Position numbers and translations under genes: made by a program | In this document: positions 7,319 to 8,506 of the stretch, piece after piece | How the letters are laid out: the number at the start of each line of letters is the position of its first letter | Position numbering within the stretch: the stretch's first letter is position 1 | NCBI GenBank assembly: GCA_002505325.1 | Contig: DAUV01000079.1 | Span: forward strand, 1-8,506 | DNA from: Euryarchaeota archaeon UBA623 | GTDB taxonomy: Archaea > Thermoplasmatota > Poseidoniia > Poseidoniales > Thalassarchaeaceae | Direction of reading: 5' to 3' | DNA length: 8,506 nucleotides | The notes under the pieces: generated by a model | Seen by the model: only the letters and a program-made list of their open reading frames with translations | What the model was told of the DNA's origin: nothing | The model's database searches: none

Positions 7319-8371
7319 CTATTCTTGGACATCGAATCGCTGGTAGACCTCATTGGTGGTCTGAGTAACTCGGATGAAGGTGGCGCACTTCGGGAGATCC
7401 TTGATGCGCCTAGCTCCAACATAAGAGCAGGCCGAACGAACTCCTCCGAGAACTGATTGCACAGTCGTTTCCAGCGGCCCTCTGTAGGGCACCCTGACCT
7501 CTTTACCCTCTGGAGCCCTGTGCTTGGCCACCTCCCCATAGTGCGACTCCATCGCCTTGGATGAGGACATACCGTAGAACGACTTGTACATCTTCCCGTC
7601 ACCATTCTCGACCAGTTCTCCACCCGACTCGTCGTGGCCGGCAAACATGCCACCTAGCATGACAAAATCCGCTCCTGCTGCGAAAGCCTTGGAAACATCC
7701 CCTGGTGACGAGCAACCCCCGTCAGCCATCACATGGCCGAGTAGCCCGTGAGCTGCATCGGCGCACTCGGCGATGGCTGACAATTGCGGATATCCGACAC
7801 CGGCTACCTTACGGGTGGTGCACACCGAACCCGGACCTATGCCGACCTTCACTATATCCGCTCCCGCCAGTATCAACGCCTCCGTCATCTCTCGGGTAGC
7901 GACATTGCCCGCGATGACAATCTTGTCCGGGAACTCTTTCCTCACACGCCGCACGAAATCTAGGAAGGCCTCTCGGTATCCGTTAGCTACGTCTATGCAA
8001 ATCATCCTGATCCCGTCGTTGGTCGCCAACTTGCGCTGTAGCAACTGAAAACTCTCCTCGGTAGAGCCGCACGTTACTGCAACGAAGCTCGGGTTGACTC
8101 CGTCATCCCAAGCCCGCGCACACTCTTTAGTTGAGTAGAATTTTTGTATGCAGGTTAGCATGCTGTGACTCTGCAGCACCTTCGCAATGGAGAACAGACC
8201 AGTGGTATCCATGTTGGCAGCCACTATGGGAACACCACTCCAAATATCCTTGGAATGACGGAACTCGAAGTCCCTAGAAAGGCTGACATCTGATCTCGAA
8301 ACCAGTGTACTGCGCTTAGGTCGAATCAGAACATCATCAAAGGTTAGCTTCACATCGTGCTCTACGCGCAT
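7319..8371 (-). CDS. guaC: GMP reductase
   Basis: A 350-residue member of the IMP dehydrogenase/GMP reductase barrel family. It converts GMP to IMP and ammonia with NADPH, returning guanine nucleotides to the purine pool. The length matches E. coli and human GMP reductase (about 347) and there is no CBS insert, unlike IMP dehydrogenase (about 480). It reads nearly colinearly with those enzymes: LTFDDVLIRPKRSTLVSRSDV, GVPIVAANMDT, CIDVANGY, AGADIVKVGIGPGSVCTTR, GVGYPQLSAIAECADAAHG, DGGCSSPGDV, GADFVMLGGM.AGH.ESGGEL, FYGMSS, LGGVRSACSYVGA and TFIRVTQ. The catalytic cysteine is Cys184, with Thr186 and Glu288 at the positions expected for ammonia release. The start is ATG at 8371, read leftward, with a TTAAA-like box about 30 bases upstream. 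The gene converges on the archease gene. This type is unusual in archaea as far as I know, so acquisition from bacteria is plausible. Confidence 0.95.
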   Translation of the reverse strand: MRVEHDVKLTFDDVLIRPKRSTLVSRSDVSLSRDFEFRHSKDIWSGVPIVAANMDTTGLFSIAKVLQSHSMLTCIQKFYSTKECARAWDDGVNPSFVAVTCGSTEESFQLLQRKLATNDGIRMICIDVANGYREAFLDFVRRVRKEFPDKIVIAGNVATREMTEALILAGADIVKVGIGPGSVCTTRKVAGVGYPQLSAIAECADAAHGLLGHVMADGGCSSPGDVSKAFAAGADFVMLGGMFAGHDESGGELVENGDGKMYKSFYGMSSSKAMESHYGEVAKHRAPEGKEVRVPYRGPLETTVQSVLGGVRSACSYVGARRIKDLPKCATFIRVTQTTNEVYQRFDVQE

Positions 8372-8399
8372 CGAGACCTTACTACGCCAACGAAGGTCC

Positions 8400-8406
8400 G
8401 TTTAAG
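8400..8406 (-). promoter_or_regulatory. Possible TATA-like element of guaC
   Basis: CTTAAAC on the minus strand is centred about 32 bases upstream of the guaC ATG, in the 55-base gap after the tRNA. That spacing would give a transcript with almost no leader, which is common in archaea. The match is weak and no clear BRE precedes it; guaC might instead be read through from the tRNA promoter beyond the window. Confidence 0.3.
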
Positions 8407-8426
8407 ACCGTTATGAGTCACTAAAG

Positions 8427-8504
8427 TGGTGCTCGTGCCGGGATTTGAACCCGGGTCGACGGATCGAGAGTCCGTCATGATGGACCGAACTACACTACAC
8501 GAGC
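8427..8504 (-). tRNA. tRNA-Glu (anticodon CTC), CCA end encoded
   Basis: On the minus strand, GCTCGTG (8504-8498) pairs with CACGAGC to form a perfect 7-bp acceptor stem. The discriminator is A (8430), followed by an encoded CCA (8429-8427). The anticodon stem ACGGA/TCCGT encloses the loop CTCTCGA with anticodon CTC at 8468-8466, which reads the Glu codon GAG. The T arm is CCGGG, TTCAAAT, CCCGG. The D arm GTGTAGTTCGGTCCATCAT has the imperfect pairing typical of archaeal tRNA-Glu. There is no intron. The promoter must lie beyond the right edge of the window. Confidence 0.95.
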
Positions 8505-8506
8505 GT

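Noticed and set aside
7201..7653. 150-codon minus-strand frame
   Set aside because: It overlaps well-conserved guaC and archease coding sequence in the wrong frame; composition is arginine/serine-rich shadow.
7319..8371. IMP dehydrogenase instead of GMP reductase
   Set aside because: There is no CBS insert, the length is 350, and the sequence matches GuaC-specific stretches such as FYGMSS and the C-terminal TFIRVTQ.

Overview
This 8.5-kb window looks like an archaeal chromosome segment, most likely from a marine planktonic euryarchaeon of the Marine Group II/III (Poseidoniia) type. The evidence is an archaeal-type alanyl-tRNA synthetase C-terminus, an alanine aminotransferase very close in sequence to the Pyrococcus enzyme, an archease gene, a tRNA-Glu with an archaeal-style D-arm, a BRE/TATA-like promoter and a very large secreted protein of acidic calcium-binding repeats. 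The lineage call is an inference; no marker gene here settles it. Coding density is very high and no mobile element, CRISPR array or prophage gene is visible.

Layout. Bases 1-1299 (+) are the C-terminal 432 residues of alaS, whose catalytic half lies upstream of the window. An alanine/aspartate-type aminotransferase follows at 1349-2551 (+). A 370-residue protein of unknown function (2555-3667, +) starts 3 nt after the aminotransferase stop. These three genes are packed like an operon. A short intergenic region (3668-3748) carries a BRE/TATA-like element and a GC-rich hairpin. They precede a 1014-residue secreted protein (3749-6793, +) with about 25 thrombospondin type 3-like Asp-rich repeats. 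A gene for archease, the RtcB tRNA-ligase cofactor, follows at 6841-7317 (+). It converges, with one base between the stop codons, on a GMP reductase gene guaC (7319-8371, -). Upstream of guaC on the same strand is tRNA-Glu(CTC) at 8427-8504, with its CCA end encoded.

How the genes fit together. alaS and the aminotransferase both concern alanine: one makes or interconverts it and the other loads it onto tRNA. Archease and tRNA-Glu belong to tRNA biology, and GMP reductase to purine salvage. The secreted repeat protein appears to be a separate transcription unit acting outside the cell.

Most notable points: the unknown 370-residue protein contains an apparent internal duplication not obvious from a quick read (two GLG...SG.....WE.A modules, possibly V4R-like); the repeat protein has a non-repeat insert that itself contains a 41-residue tandem beta unit; guaC is a bacterial/eukaryotic-type GMP reductase in an archaeal setting; and a hairpin sits where the secreted protein's mRNA is predicted to begin. 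I did not find a clearly new multi-gene system.
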